This document shows positions 1-8,525 of a stretch of 64,000 nucleotides of DNA, piece after piece. Each line of letters starts with the position of its first letter. Position 1 is the first letter of the stretch. The DNA is from an uncultured Cohaesibacter sp. Its GTDB lineage: Bacteria; Pseudomonadota; Alphaproteobacteria; Rhizobiales; Cohaesibacteraceae. The stretch spans positions 3,240,501-3,304,500 of the forward strand of contig NZ_OY762934.1 in the NCBI RefSeq assembly GCF_963667045.1. The letters are read 5' to 3'. The position numbers were made by a program, and so were the translations under genes. Below the pieces are notes generated by a model. The model was not told the origin of the DNA. It searched no databases and was given only the letters and a program-made list of their open reading frames with translations.

Positions 1-75
1 CGATATCAGCAGAACTGCCCAGGTTGCCCAGAAAACGGGATGGTCTTGCATGTCTTTGCTGAGGGTGTTGCGCAT
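1..75 (-). CDS. N-terminus of a possible membrane protein (partial)
   Basis: An ATG on the minus strand at 75 opens a frame that runs off the window edge after 25 codons. The visible residues begin MRNTLSKDMQDHPVFWATWA and then turn hydrophobic (VLLIS), which suits the start of a first membrane segment. Only a weak purine stretch (CAAGG) precedes the start. No family can be assigned from so little sequence, and a chance open frame cannot be excluded. Confidence 0.4.
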   Translation of the reverse strand, partial: MRNTLSKDMQDHPVFWATWAVLLIS

Positions 76-245
76 GGTCCGGCCTTGAGGTGTCTTCTCC
101 CTCTGCCTAGCCGATTTCAGGCGGGAATTAAAGTGCGTTGATGTGCTTGCAACCAGAGAGGCTTTTGTGCAGGACTGTCCCTGCCGGGTTTTTGATGGTG
201 ATTCCATCTCCAGATCGCGTTGAGCGTGGTGGAAAGGATCGAGCA

Positions 246-581
246 ATGATGAGCGTTGGAACGAGATTGACCCGTTTGGTTCATACAGGAGTGACAGTTG
301 CTGCTCTAATGATGATTGCCGCCGGGTCTCCGTCTCGGGCTGCCAGTTGTCAGGGGCTCAACAAGGTGAGCTGCGAGGGGGCTTCGCACTGCCTCTGGAT
401 GGAGCGCTACAAGAGTGAGGCTGGTCCTCTGGTGCGTGCCCATTGCGTCGACAAGAACAAGAAAAAAGGTGCCATCCTGAACCGGCTTTTCAATACCAGG
501 ACATCATCGACGACCATCACAAAGCTGCCGACCAAGAAGAGGGTGAATGTGAATTCCAAACCGGCCTCCAAACTGAAATGA
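246..581 (+). CDS. Small secreted protein with conserved-looking cysteines
   Basis: This is a 111-residue protein. I chose the ATG at 246 because GGAAAGGA lies just upstream and because the N-terminus then forms a signal peptide (basic start, hydrophobic VAALMMIAAG, likely cleavage after SRA). The mature part holds four cysteines in the order C-x6-C-x6-C and, further on, a C in RAHCVDK, around the motif SHCLWMERYKSEAG. The tail is Lys/Thr rich (KLPTKKRVNVNSK). The pattern resembles a short secreted Cys family I have seen annotated only as hypothetical in Rhizobiales; that resemblance is from memory. The protein is probably periplasmic and its function is unknown. A strong terminator follows at 648-690. 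Confidence 0.7.
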   Translation: MMSVGTRLTRLVHTGVTVAALMMIAAGSPSRAASCQGLNKVSCEGASHCLWMERYKSEAGPLVRAHCVDKNKKKGAILNRLFNTRTSSTTITKLPTKKRVNVNSKPASKLK

Positions 582-647
582 CAACCCTGCCGATTGCCGG
601 GCCGTTGATTGGGTGCTGTTGTGGCGGGGTCTTGCGGATTGGACATG

Positions 648-690
648 AAAAGAGCCGATGATCAGGGGGCCCCTTTTCAATCGGCTCTTT
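648..690. terminator. Bidirectional rho-independent terminator
   Basis: AAAAGAGCCGAT and ATCGGCTCTTT form an 11-bp stem, with A/T runs on both sides. It can end the 246-581 gene (plus strand) and the small ORF at 753-905 (minus strand). Confidence 0.75.
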
Positions 691-694
691 ATGT

Positions 695-737
695 CAAATC
701 CGGACTGACGGAGGTTCGTCGGTCATGTCCGGTTTGA
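695..737. repeat. Imperfect inverted repeat next to the terminator
   Basis: TCAAATCCGGACTGAC at 695-710 is largely complementary to GGTCATGTCCGGTTTGA at 721-737. It has no T-run of its own. It lies between the stop of the small ORF (753) and the terminator at 648-690, so it may protect the 3' end of that transcript or act in tandem with the terminator. Confidence 0.45.
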
Positions 738-752
738 CGGTCGGATGATCAC

Positions 753-905
753 TCAGTGTTTGTGGGTAATGGCATGCAGGATGTTGACCCAGGGCAGGAA
801 AGGTTGCCACTCGGGGCGCTCGAACGGATCCTGGAAGGCATCTGCCTTGTTGCGATGATGTTTCGTTGCAGAATTCCACAACAGCAGGGTTTGCATGTGT
901 GTCAT
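753..905 (-). CDS. Unannotated 50-residue protein divergent from a LysR regulator
   Basis: An ATG on the minus strand at 905 is preceded by AGGAG eight bases upstream, a near-ideal ribosome binding site, and opens a 50-codon frame ending in TGA at 753. The product begins MTHMQTLLLWNSATKHHRNK, is rich in Trp, His and Pro, and has motifs such as FERPEWQPFLPW. It has no signal peptide or membrane helix. The gene is divergent from the LysR regulator at 1161 and is followed by a hairpin and a terminator, so it looks like a complete transcription unit. I do not recognise the family. The binding site and flanking signals are the evidence for coding; conservation is untested. Confidence 0.55.
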   Translation of the reverse strand: MTHMQTLLLWNSATKHHRNKADAFQDPFERPEWQPFLPWVNILHAITHKH

Positions 906-1160
906 GCTCTACACTCCTGATTTTGCACAAGGCAGCCCTATTCCTGATGTGCGGGGGCAATCAGGGTGTCGCCTTGTGCGGTCTATGACTGATGGGTCCC
1001 TTTTTGTTTCCGGGCGCTGATTGATGGAAAATCGCGCGAGCGGTATCGGGCCTTGTTTCGACTATAGCACCGGGGCTGTCGGGGATGTAGATTTGGCATT
1101 GAAAGTCGTTTTTCATTCATGTGCGTTGCAAGGGATTGCTGCCTGTAGGAAACAAGCATC
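906..1160. promoter_or_regulatory. Divergent promoter region
   Basis: 255 bp separate the small minus-strand ORF (starts 905) from the LysR gene (starts 1161). LysR regulators often bind such gaps and control the divergent gene. I see no unambiguous -35/-10 pair or LysR box. Confidence 0.4.
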
Positions 1161-2030
1161 ATGGAAGCAAGTTGGGACGATCTGAAGCTGTTTTTGATTG
1201 TGGCTGAATGCGGGGGACTGTCCGGTGCGGCAGCCCGCACGGGGCTTAGTGCGCCCACTATCGGGCGGCGTATTCTGGCGCTTGAGCGGACGATGAACCG
1301 GCTGCTCTTCGAGCGCAGCAGGCGGGGCTATGTTCTGGCCAAGGATGGCGAGAAGCTGCTGGCCCGTGTCCGCGAGATGCAGAAGATCTCCTCGGAAATC
1401 ACCGATTGGCATGGTGGCGCCTTCAAGGACCCTGTCGTAGAGGTGGCCGGTGATACCTGGATGGCGATGTTCTTTGCCAGGCATGCTCATGCCCTTTCCA
1501 AGGGGCCGGGGGACATTCGCGTCGGCTTTACCGATTTTCACGACTCGACCCAGCTGGTTAACCGCGACCGGCAGGTCTTCGTGACCGTCGTCCCTCCGAC
1601 ATCGGGCAACTATGCCATCCTGCAATCGGTCGTGATGCGTTTTGCGATCTACAAGAGCGAGGCGCTTGCCGGGATCACGGATGCGCCCTGGGTGTCGCTG
1701 AGCAAGGAGACGTCACGGTTTCCGGCGGACCGCTGGGTGTTCGAGCATCATGATCAGCAAATCTACAGCTGGACCAACAAGGCGCATATGGCGCTGCATC
1801 TCATGCTGAGCGGGCAGGGGCGCGGGGTGCTGCCCTGCTTCATCGGCGATGTCCAGCAAGGGCTCGTTCGCGAGGGCGATTGCATCGAGGACCTCACCAC
1901 CCGGCTCTATATCGTGGTCAATGATGATGACCGGCGGCGGCCGGAAGTGCGGCTGATGATGGATCGGATGACCGGGTTGCTCAGTGACCATGCGGAGCTG
2001 TTTGCCGGTAGGGGGCGGGTGGACGCGTGA
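1161..2030 (+). CDS. LysR-family transcriptional regulator
   Basis: A 289-residue LysR-type DNA-binding regulator. The N-terminal winged helix-turn-helix lies at about residues 5-62 (DLKLFLIVAECGGLSGAAAR, then LSAPTIGRRILALE and LFERSRRGYVL, the typical LysR signature). A linker helix and an effector-binding domain follow. The start is fixed by AGGAAACAAG upstream. It is divergent from the 50-residue ORF at 753-905, which is the obvious target candidate. The effector domain diverges from the well-known subfamilies, so ligand and regulon cannot be named. Confidence 0.9.
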   Translation: MEASWDDLKLFLIVAECGGLSGAAARTGLSAPTIGRRILALERTMNRLLFERSRRGYVLAKDGEKLLARVREMQKISSEITDWHGGAFKDPVVEVAGDTWMAMFFARHAHALSKGPGDIRVGFTDFHDSTQLVNRDRQVFVTVVPPTSGNYAILQSVVMRFAIYKSEALAGITDAPWVSLSKETSRFPADRWVFEHHDQQIYSWTNKAHMALHLMLSGQGRGVLPCFIGDVQQGLVREGDCIEDLTTRLYIVVNDDDRRRPEVRLMMDRMTGLLSDHAELFAGRGRVDA

Positions 2031-2087
2031 ATCAGATGGTCTGACACTGAAAGTCTGGTGCCGAAAGCTTGGGAGGCCTTGCCGGGT

Positions 2088-2546
2088 TCAGAGACCTTTT
2101 GGCCGGTTGTCGAGCGAGCGGCGGACAATGCCTGCGCCTCTCCCTGCAATCAGCCAGTAGACAAAGCCGCCGATGAGGCCTGATGCCATGGCCCGGACGT
2201 CGAGCCCGATGGCCAGACTGTCAATCGGCTCGCCCGGCGCGTGGGTGACGAAGAGAGACAGAACCAGCCCGTAGGCAAGATAGATCCAGAGGCTGCGCCA
2301 TGAAAAGATCTCCGCAACGATCAGTCCCATGATGGCCGGGTAGAAGGCGAAATGCCCGATCGGGAAGGCGAGCACGAAACCGGAAAAGATGGCGAAGATA
2401 TTCTCGGCAGCAGGATCGCCATAGACCGCAGGGCCCGGATACATGGCATTGATGGCAAAGCCAAGGAAGATGCTGGCTGCGATGATGGCCAGAAACAGAC
2501 CAATCGGCACCATGAATATACGGGCAATCAGGCGGGACAGGCTCAT
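2088..2546 (-). CDS. Hypothetical integral membrane protein
   Basis: 152 residues with about four hydrophobic segments: PIGLFLAIIAASIFLGFAI near residue 20, IFAIFSGFVLAFPIGHFAF near 52, LWIYLAYGLVLSLFV near 88 and a C-terminal SGLIGGFVYWLIAG. The start at 2546 has a clear AGGAG site. It lies 66 bp downstream of rlmN on the same strand and may share its transcript. The C-terminus (RRSLDNRPKGL) is basic and probably cytoplasmic. I recognise no family; similar small membrane proteins next to rlmN occur in other Rhizobiales, but that is recollection, not shown here. Confidence 0.75.
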   Translation of the reverse strand: MSLSRLIARIFMVPIGLFLAIIAASIFLGFAINAMYPGPAVYGDPAAENIFAIFSGFVLAFPIGHFAFYPAIMGLIVAEIFSWRSLWIYLAYGLVLSLFVTHAPGEPIDSLAIGLDVRAMASGLIGGFVYWLIAGRGAGIVRRSLDNRPKGL

Positions 2547-2612
2547 TTCTGGCTCCTAGGCTTTCGGGTATCAAAAGGCTTGAAGGCAGCCGCCGGGGCT
2601 GCCATTCATGTG

Positions 2613-3932
2613 CTATTCGTCTTCTTCGATATCGTCGTTGGCGCCGTCGCCGACAAGGTTTGCAAGGCGCATTCTTTCCAGAGCAGCCAGTTCGGCCTCC
2701 AGTTTTTCCCGTTCGACCTTGCGCAGGCGCTCGGATTCGGACTTCAGCTGACCGCAGGCGGCATAGATGTCACGACCGCGCGGCGTGCGCACCGGCGAGG
2801 CGTAGCCAGCGCGGTTGATGAAGTCGGCAAATTCCTCGATCTGGTCCCAGTCGGAGCATTCATAGTTGCTGCCCGGCCACGGGTTGAACGGAATGAGATT
2901 GATCTTGGCCGGGATGCCACGCAGCAGCTTGACCAGATTGCGGGCGTCTTCGATGGAGTCGTTGACACCCTTCAGCATCACATATTCAAAGGTGATGCGC
3001 TTGGCGTTGGACACACCGGGATAGGTACGGCAGGCCTCCAGCAGCTCCTTGAGGTTCCACTTCTTGTTGATCGGCACGATCTCGTCGCGCAGTTCGTCAT
3101 TGGTGGCGTGCAGTGAAATGGCCAGCATGCAGCCGACTTCCTCACCGGCGCGCCGGATGTTGGGCACATGACCGGAGGTCGACAGGGTAATGCGGCGCTT
3201 GGAGATGGACAGGCCCTCACCGTCGGCCATGATCAGCATCGCGGTCTTGACGGCGTCATAGTTGAACAGCGGCTCACCCATGCCCATCATCACGACGTTG
3301 GAGACGAAGCGGCCCATCTTGGGAACGATGGCGCCGGTTTCGGGTTCTCGTTCCGGAAAGTCGTTGAGCATTTCGCGGGCCACCCGCAGCTGGGCGACGA
3401 TTTCCTCGGCTGTCAGGTTGCGCACCAGTTTCTGAGTGCCTGTGTGGCAGAAGGTGCAGTTGAGTGTGCAGCCGACCTGGCTGGAAACGCACAGGGTGCC
3501 ACGGTTTTCATCGGGGATATAGACGGTTTCCACTTCGACCGGACGACCGGCCCCGCGCGGCGGGAAGCGTAGCAGCCATTTGCGCGTGCCATCCACCGAG
3601 ATCTGCTCGGCGACCAGTTCGGGATGGGTGATCGTGTAGACGAAGTCCATCTTGGCGCGCAGATCCTTGGAGACGTTGGTCATCTGGTCAAAGGACGTTG
3701 CCCCTCGCACATAGATCCAGTGCCAGAGCTGGGCGACGCGCATGCGGATCTGTTTCTCGGCAACCCCGATGCGGCGCATGGCTTCGCCAAGCTCGGCACG
3801 GTCCATGCCCACCAGGTTCATCTTGTCCGGATCAAGCGCTGGCCAGCTATAGGAGTGGCTGGTGGCGATCACGGCGGTTTCTGGTGCCACTGTGGTTTCC
3901 GGTGTGGTTTCAACGACTGACAGGTTGGTCAT
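2613..3932 (-). CDS. rlmN: Dual-specificity RNA methyltransferase RlmN
   Basis: A radical SAM enzyme that methylates C2 of A2503 in 23S rRNA and of A37 in some tRNAs. It is 439 residues, longer than the E. coli enzyme (384) because of an N-terminal extension of about 40 residues rich in Thr and Glu and an acidic C-terminal tail. The radical SAM cluster motif [11 protein letters not shown] is present, as is [10 protein letters not shown] (SAM binding). The two methyl-transfer cysteines should be the one near the C-terminus in YAACGQL and the one in the cluster region. Minus strand, 66 bp upstream of the membrane protein gene at 2088-2546. Confidence 0.95.
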   Translation of the reverse strand: MTNLSVVETTPETTVAPETAVIATSHSYSWPALDPDKMNLVGMDRAELGEAMRRIGVAEKQIRMRVAQLWHWIYVRGATSFDQMTNVSKDLRAKMDFVYTITHPELVAEQISVDGTRKWLLRFPPRGAGRPVEVETVYIPDENRGTLCVSSQVGCTLNCTFCHTGTQKLVRNLTAEEIVAQLRVAREMLNDFPEREPETGAIVPKMGRFVSNVVMMGMGEPLFNYDAVKTAMLIMADGEGLSISKRRITLSTSGHVPNIRRAGEEVGCMLAISLHATNDELRDEIVPINKKWNLKELLEACRTYPGVSNAKRITFEYVMLKGVNDSIEDARNLVKLLRGIPAKINLIPFNPWPGSNYECSDWDQIEEFADFINRAGYASPVRTPRGRDIYAACGQLKSESERLRKVEREKLEAELAALERMRLANLVGDGANDDIEEDE

Positions 3933-4179
3933 GTTGGCTTTCTACCCGCAGGTCCTTGCTGCGGCTCCTCTTTTCAAGGCCGATCACTGCTGCTTTCCGG
4001 CGTCCCCTTCGCAGGGTGCGGTTGTCGGTGGGCGGGCGTGATCCTTCAAGACTGCCATTCCGGAACGCCAAACCAGTATGAGGGTGTGGCCTGATCCTTG
4101 CCCTTTCGCCAACGTTCCGTTGACCATCAGGGGGCAGCCCGTTTGAATTCTGGGCGAATTCGCGGGTGTATAAAGCAAA

Positions 4180-4203
4180 AAAGCGGCTTTGTCAGCCGCT
4201 TTT
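4180..4203. terminator. Rho-independent terminator of ialB
   Basis: AAAGCGGCT-TTGTC-AGCCGCTTT, followed on the minus strand by a T-run. It sits 25 bp past the stop of the IalB gene. The rest of 3933-4227 shows nothing further I can name. Confidence 0.8.
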
Positions 4204-4227
4204 GTTGGTTCTCTTAGCTGTTTTTGC

Positions 4228-4740
4228 TTACTGGCACTCGGCCAGAGCCTTCTGCGTTGCGGCCGTGATCCCGGAAAGGGAATAGGTGTCGACGGTCACA
4301 GTGCCGCGAGAAGAGGTGCCCTTGATGACCATGCTGGCGCCGCGGCGCATGGCATTGACCAGACGCGCTTCTTCAGCTGCATTCTCAAGCCATGCCCCAT
4401 CTCCCGAAGTGTAAAGGGAGAACGAGTCAGAGCCGACCTGAATGGTGGTCTTGGACCCTTCCTTGTAAGGATAGCCGGTGATCACGTTGACTTCTTCGCG
4501 AACACCTTCGCGCGGACGCGTGGTGACGAAGAAATAAACGGGGTCGCGGTTCACATTCTTTGGCTCCATGTCTTTGGGCTGGCTGACCGCAAAGCACATC
4601 TTGCCGCGTTGAGGATCATTGAAAACATAAGCACCCCAATCCTTGAATTGTTCGACGCGAGTGGCCGCGCCCTGAGCATGTGCTGCAGTGGCGGAAAGTG
4701 CGAGAAGGGTGGCTGCTCCGAGGATTTTTACGCTTTTCAT
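4228..4740 (-). CDS. ialB: Invasion-associated locus B (IalB) family protein
   Basis: A 170-residue exported protein of the IalB family, named after a Bartonella invasion gene and widespread in non-pathogenic alphaproteobacteria, where its role is unclear. I chose the ATG at 4740 over the upstream one at 4794 because it has an AGGTAGAG site and gives a clean signal peptide (MKSVKILGAATLLALSATA, cleavage after AHA). Family traits seen: WGAYVF near the mature N-terminus, CFAVSQPKDMEP, FFVTTRP, GYPYKEGS, and a C-terminal AECQ giving a cysteine that can pair with the one in MCFAV. Monocistronic, with its own terminator at 4180-4203. Confidence 0.9.
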   Translation of the reverse strand: MKSVKILGAATLLALSATAAHAQGAATRVEQFKDWGAYVFNDPQRGKMCFAVSQPKDMEPKNVNRDPVYFFVTTRPREGVREEVNVITGYPYKEGSKTTIQVGSDSFSLYTSGDGAWLENAAEEARLVNAMRRGASMVIKGTSSRGTVTVDTYSLSGITAATQKALAECQ

Positions 4741-5021
4741 CTCTACCTGTCGCTTTCGACTGGATGCCAACAGGAGCCTCAGGCTCCAATTCATTCATTT
4801 AACATTTACCAAAGTCAGGGTTACCAAACCGTGAAGCTGCGGCAAATTTTGATTTTTTTTCAAATCGGCTGCAATTCCTGATCATGATTCCCAGAATCTG
4901 ATGGGTTGACGTGCAAGATTCAATGCAAATGCGGCAAGAGATGGGCACTGCCTTGTCTTCATTTGGCTTTCGGTCCTGCGGACGCCATCAAAGCTCCGTT
5001 ATACGCCCCCTGCCGCATCTT

Positions 5022-5564
5022 TCAACCCTTGAGACCGTCCGGAATGTCGCCCCGGAACTTCGGCTGGCCGTGTTGATGGACCTTCAGTTCCCTTGGGCCA
5101 CCGGCGCGCACCGGCCGGTCGGTAAAGCCTCCCATGGACTGGACCCGATCATACATGATGATGGCCCCCGCCGTTGCCACATTCAGGCAGAAGCGGGTCG
5201 GGATCTTGACGATGAACTCACACTTGTCCTGCATCGACTGGGTCAGATTGCCTCTTTCCGGCCCAAGAATATAGGCGGCTTTGGTCGGATGCCGGAACGA
5301 GGGCAGATCAACCGCGTCATCGGTCAGCTCGACGCCGACCAGCCGGCAATCCTTCGGCAGGATCAGATCCTCTTCACTGGCCCAGGGGTAATAGGGCAGA
5401 TGATCGCCGCTGTTGGAGGTGTCCGTGCCGGGCTTGGCGAAGGTCCGCTCTGCCGCAATCGTGAAAAAGAAGCTGGCGCCAAAGGCATGTGCCGTGCGCA
5501 GCAGATTGCCGAAATTGCCCTCTTTGGATAGCCCCTGTACGCCCACTGCGAAATATCCGCGCAT
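5022..5564 (-). CDS. TrmH-family RNA 2'-O-methyltransferase
   Basis: A SPOUT-class methyltransferase of 180 residues. The start at 5564 is chosen because AGGAACGAG precedes it and the first residues (MRGYFAVGVQGLSKEGNFGN) match the family's opening strand and N-G-N-R-like loop (N-x-G-N-L-L-R). Motif 2 is YILGPERGNL and motif 3 is FCLNVATAGAIIMYD, which together form the trefoil-knot SAM site. Short TrmH proteins of this kind usually modify tRNA or rRNA ribose. The target here is unknown. It is a single gene. Confidence 0.88.
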   Translation of the reverse strand: MRGYFAVGVQGLSKEGNFGNLLRTAHAFGASFFFTIAAERTFAKPGTDTSNSGDHLPYYPWASEEDLILPKDCRLVGVELTDDAVDLPSFRHPTKAAYILGPERGNLTQSMQDKCEFIVKIPTRFCLNVATAGAIIMYDRVQSMGGFTDRPVRAGGPRELKVHQHGQPKFRGDIPDGLKG

Positions 5565-5925
5565 CTCGTTCCTGTCTTCCGATCTGTTTTCTGAAATCCT
5601 GTTCTGCAAGAGCCGGTCGATCTTTCATGCGAGCGGGCCCGCTGCAGATGCGCTGTTCTAGACCAGATTTGTCTCAAAGGGAACCATGTGGGGCAAGAGG
5701 GGCAAAGTTGGGTCAGGTGAGCCGGACAAAAAACGCAATCCTGAAATTTTTGGTTGAAGAAAAAATGTTTGAAACCCTACTGTTCCAAACGGTTGTTTTG
5801 CGCCTGTGCGGGTGCGCTGATCTGCTCCGCTCTCTCCTTTCGTCTCATTGGCGGGTTTTGCGCCTTTGTGATGGCGCTTTGCCATGGTAGGGCTTGAGCG
5901 TGGTTGAACAAACGGGGAGCCGAGC
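5565..5925. other. Gene-free stretch of 361 bp
   Basis: Divergent upstream region of the methyltransferase (minus) and the quinone oxidoreductase (plus). Short open frames exist, including a 75-codon minus-strand one at 5658-5885, but none has a ribosome binding site or a convincing protein. No hairpin or operator stands out. Confidence 0.5.
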
Positions 5926-6900
5926 ATGCGGGCGATACTTTGCGATGCCTTTGAAGGCGTTGACAATCTGAAACTGGTCGAGCTGGACAAACCATCTGTC
6001 GGGCCGGGCGAGGTTCTGATCCGGGTCAAGGCGGCGGCGCTCAATTTCTTCGACACGCTGCTCCTGCACGATAAATACCAGTTCACGCCAAATCTGCCCT
6101 TCTCGCCTGCCGGTGAGATTTCCGGCATCATCGAAGAGGTCGGCGAGGATGTCGACTCTTCCCGCGTCGGGGAGAAGGCGTTGTGCTATCTTCGCTGGGG
6201 CGGCGCCCGCGACTATGTCGTGGTTCCTGCCCGCGACGCCATCACCATGCCCGATCCGCTCGGCTTCGAGGAAGCCGCCGGTCTGATGATCACCTATGGC
6301 ACGACCATTTACGGGTTGCGGAGCCGGGCGCGGATGCAGCCGGGTGAGACGCTGGCAGTGCTCGGGGCTGCCGGTGGCGTCGGCTTGGCTGCGGTGGAAA
6401 TCGGCAAGCTGATGGGGGCTCGGGTCATTGCCTGTGCCTCGTCGGACGAAAAGCTGCAGCTTTGTGCCGCCCACGGGGCTGATGATCTGATCAATTACAA
6501 GACCATGGACCTCAAGGAAACGCTGAAGGACATGACACATGGCCACGGGGCTGATGTGGTTTATGATCCGGTCGGTGGTGACCTGTCGGAGGAGGCCCTG
6601 AGGGCAACAGACTGGTACGGTCGCTTTCTTGTTGTCGGCTTTGCCTCGGGTACCATTCCGAAAATGCCGCTCAACCTTGTCATGCTCAAGGGCGTGGATG
6701 TGCTCGGGGTCTTCTGGGGCGAGGCGATCCGGCGGGAACCGGCAGATCATGCGGAAAACATGAAGCTGATCATGGCCTGGGTGGCCGAGCGCAAGCTCAA
6801 ACCCCATGTGGGGCGGTGCTATCGGCTGGAGGAAACGCCCGACGCGATCCGGGCGATTGCCAACAGGGAGGCAAAGGGCAAGGTGGTCATCACCCTGTAG
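5926..6900 (+). CDS. NADPH:quinone oxidoreductase (zinc-free MDR family)
   Basis: 324 residues of the medium-chain dehydrogenase/reductase superfamily, quinone-oxidoreductase branch: a GroES-like N-terminal domain (residues 1-120; ALNFFDTLL, PFSPAGEISG) and a Rossmann domain with the NADP-binding loop LGAAGGVGLAAVEIGK near residue 145. The Cys/His zinc ligands of alcohol dehydrogenases are absent, as expected for this branch. The end RAIANREAKGKVVITL is typical. GGGGAGCC precedes the ATG. Likely NADPH-dependent reduction of quinones or enones in the cytoplasm. The physiological substrate is not evident from context. Confidence 0.9.
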   Translation: MRAILCDAFEGVDNLKLVELDKPSVGPGEVLIRVKAAALNFFDTLLLHDKYQFTPNLPFSPAGEISGIIEEVGEDVDSSRVGEKALCYLRWGGARDYVVVPARDAITMPDPLGFEEAAGLMITYGTTIYGLRSRARMQPGETLAVLGAAGGVGLAAVEIGKLMGARVIACASSDEKLQLCAAHGADDLINYKTMDLKETLKDMTHGHGADVVYDPVGGDLSEEALRATDWYGRFLVVGFASGTIPKMPLNLVMLKGVDVLGVFWGEAIRREPADHAENMKLIMAWVAERKLKPHVGRCYRLEETPDAIRAIANREAKGKVVITL

Positions 6901-6996
6901 TCAGGACCTGATGAACGGGCCAGATGAACGGGCCAGATGATCGGGCAAGTGGCGGCTACGGCTTTCACTTGCCGTTCAACCCTTATCGCTCGGCAT

Positions 6997-7422
6997 CTAT
7001 CTTTCAACGTGGACATCATGCTCCGCCATTGCCTGTTTGGCGCGCAGGCGATGGGTGTCGGTGATGTTGCTGTGCACAGTCTTGATGACATAGGTGAGCA
7101 GGGCGATATCGTCGGCAAAGCCGAGGCCGAAGATCATGTCGGGGATGGCATCAAGCGGCAGCACGAAGTAGGCCAGCGCTCCGATCAACGTCAGGCGGAC
7201 CTTGACCGGTGTTTCCGGATCGAATGCACAATAATAGGCGGCCACAACATCTTCGATGATCGGCATCTGCCGTGCAGCCTTGCGCACGACCGACCAGAAT
7301 TTCTTGCGCACATTGGCTGCCTTCTTGGCCATGGACGAGTCGCGATGGCCCTGTTCATCCTCGGCCGCCTTCTCTGGTGGCAGCAGCTCGATGTCATCTT
7401 CGGAATAATGCTTGTGTACCAT
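6997..7422 (-). CDS. DUF1232 (YkvA-like) membrane protein
   Basis: 141 residues from the ATG at 7422, which begins the conserved-looking sequence MVHKHYSEDD; an in-frame start 10 codons earlier is possible. The DUF1232 core is clear: YYCAFDPETPVKVRLTLIGA, then YFVLPLDAIPDMIFGLGFAD and DDIALL. The P-x-D-x-I-P-D motif is the family hallmark. The family is associated with membranes, and its function is unknown. The N-terminal third is charged and probably cytoplasmic. Confidence 0.88.
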   Translation of the reverse strand: MVHKHYSEDDIELLPPEKAAEDEQGHRDSSMAKKAANVRKKFWSVVRKAARQMPIIEDVVAAYYCAFDPETPVKVRLTLIGALAYFVLPLDAIPDMIFGLGFADDIALLTYVIKTVHSNITDTHRLRAKQAMAEHDVHVER

Positions 7423-7569
7423 GCTTCGGTCCCCGCGAAATTCTGCTCTCATTCGATATGGGGAATTGTCACGGCAAACACAAGCGGTGCGGTGGAAAGG
7501 CTGGATAGAGATAAAGGGTCGGGGCCAGATTTGGGCTGCCTGTTTGTGGCAGATTGAGGCCGGACAATC

Positions 7570-7600
7570 AAAAGGGGACCGTCTCAGACGGTCCCCTTTT
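7570..7600. terminator. Perfect 31-bp palindromic terminator
   Basis: AAAAGGGGACCGTCT and AGACGGTCCCCTTTT are perfect 15-base arms around a single C at 7585. It lies downstream of the repeat-protein gene (minus strand, stop at 7723) and upstream of the DUF1232 gene. With A/T ends on both sides it can terminate in either direction, though the one-base centre means the innermost pairs must open to form the loop. Confidence 0.75.
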
Positions 7601-7722
7601 GATAGGAGTGAGCCTGTAAGGATGAGATCACCTACAGGGTCGTCTTTGGGGTGCTTTCACCTGTTCCCATTGGCCTTGCGCCGTTTGGAAGAGGATTCGA
7701 AGCGCCGAAGGCCTGATGGCCA

Positions 7723-8115
7723 TTAGCCGGCAGTGACATAGTCGACGATGAAGGTGCTGCTGTCGTCAGAAGGAACGCCGAGTTTCAGATTGACTTTTTC
7801 CTTGGAAACCGGAGCCTTTACGCCAGCCTTCTGGGAATTGACGACATAGTCGACGATGAAGGGGCTGGAGTCATCGGCAGAGGTACCGAGAGCGATCTTG
7901 CTGACTTTGCCCTGTTCGGTGTTGAGAGGAGCATTTGCTCCGGCCTTCTGGGAAGACGTGACGTAGTCGACAATGAACAGGCCGCTGTGATCAGCTGGCA
8001 TGATCTTGGACTGCGAGAAATCTGCGCCTGCGAAAGCGCTGGAAAGAGGTGCTGCGACAGCAACGCCTGCGACAACTGCTGCCAATACTGCCGATTTTAC
8101 ATAACTGTTTTGCAT
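7723..8115 (-). CDS. Secreted protein made of FIVDYV repeats
   Basis: 130 residues starting at the ATG at 8115 (GGATAAAAACA upstream); a start 11 codons earlier is less likely. A signal peptide (hydrophobic AVLAAVVAGVAVAAPL, cleavage after AFA) leads into three tandem repeats of about 36-40 residues. Each is built on (D/H)-S-x-x-F-I-V-D-Y-V followed, in the first two, by xxSQKAGxxAP and a Lys/Val-rich linker ending in LG. The third copy stops right after FIVDYVTAG. No cysteines or lipobox occur. I recognise no named family. It could be a small periplasmic or surface repeat protein. The gene sits downstream of an AT-rich leader and ends at the palindromic terminator 7570-7600. Confidence 0.75.
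   Translation of the reverse strand: MQNSYVKSAVLAAVVAGVAVAAPLSSAFAGADFSQSKIMPADHSGLFIVDYVTSSQKAGANAPLNTEQGKVSKIALGTSADDSSPFIVDYVVNSQKAGVKAPVSKEKVNLKLGVPSDDSSTFIVDYVTAG
7735..7977 (-). repeat. Three DNA copies of the FIVDYV unit
   Basis: The sequence CATAGTCGACGATGAA occurs at 7737-7752 and 7845-7860, and as CGTAGTCGACAATGAA at 7962-7977. The spacings of 108 and 117 bp are multiples of three. The DNA identity is strongest over the FIVDYV codons. Confidence 0.8.
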
Positions 8116-8525
8116 TGTTTTTATCCTTTTCTTAATTTGAAATGTCAATATTTGTCAATTGAACATTTCTTTGCAAGTTTGCTATTGTGGTTGGTCTTTA
8201 TCTTCTCTTGTTGATTAATATTTGGGGATTGAATACTTTTCTTCAAGTACGTGAACAATTTGTAATGCTTGGTTTTGTTTTCACAGTGCCCTTGAATATT
8301 CACAAACCCGTCCCAAACGAAGCTGATGGGATGCCACAATCCTCCAGCGGGATGGTTCTGTGGGCAATCCGGACATACAAAAAGCCCGAAGCGGTTGCTC
8401 CGGGCTTTGCTAGTTTCAGCGGTGGCTGATCCAGATGGCTACGAACCAGGTATGGTCAAGCGCCTGAATTCTGCTTTCACACGTATCCCTGTCTGACAGC
8501 CGTGCAGACCTTTCGGTTTGCGCTG
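8116..8525. promoter_or_regulatory. AT-rich intergenic region upstream of the repeat protein
   Basis: 410 bp with clearly lower GC than the neighbours, especially 8116-8290. On the minus strand TTGACA occurs twice, 11 bp apart, just before the gene (8159-8154 and 8148-8143), which could be -35 elements. No matching consensus -10 is clear. The purH terminator occupies 8379-8408. Confidence 0.4.
8379..8408 (-). terminator. Rho-independent terminator of purH
   Basis: AAAGCCCG and CGGGCTTTTT flank a loop; on the minus strand the stem ends in a T-run. It lies about 120 bp past the purH stop. Confidence 0.8.

Noticed and set aside
5658-5885. 75-codon minus-strand frame beginning MAKRHHKGAKPANETK
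   Set aside because: Basic N-terminus looked protein-like, but there is no binding site and the rest is low-complexity without a family.
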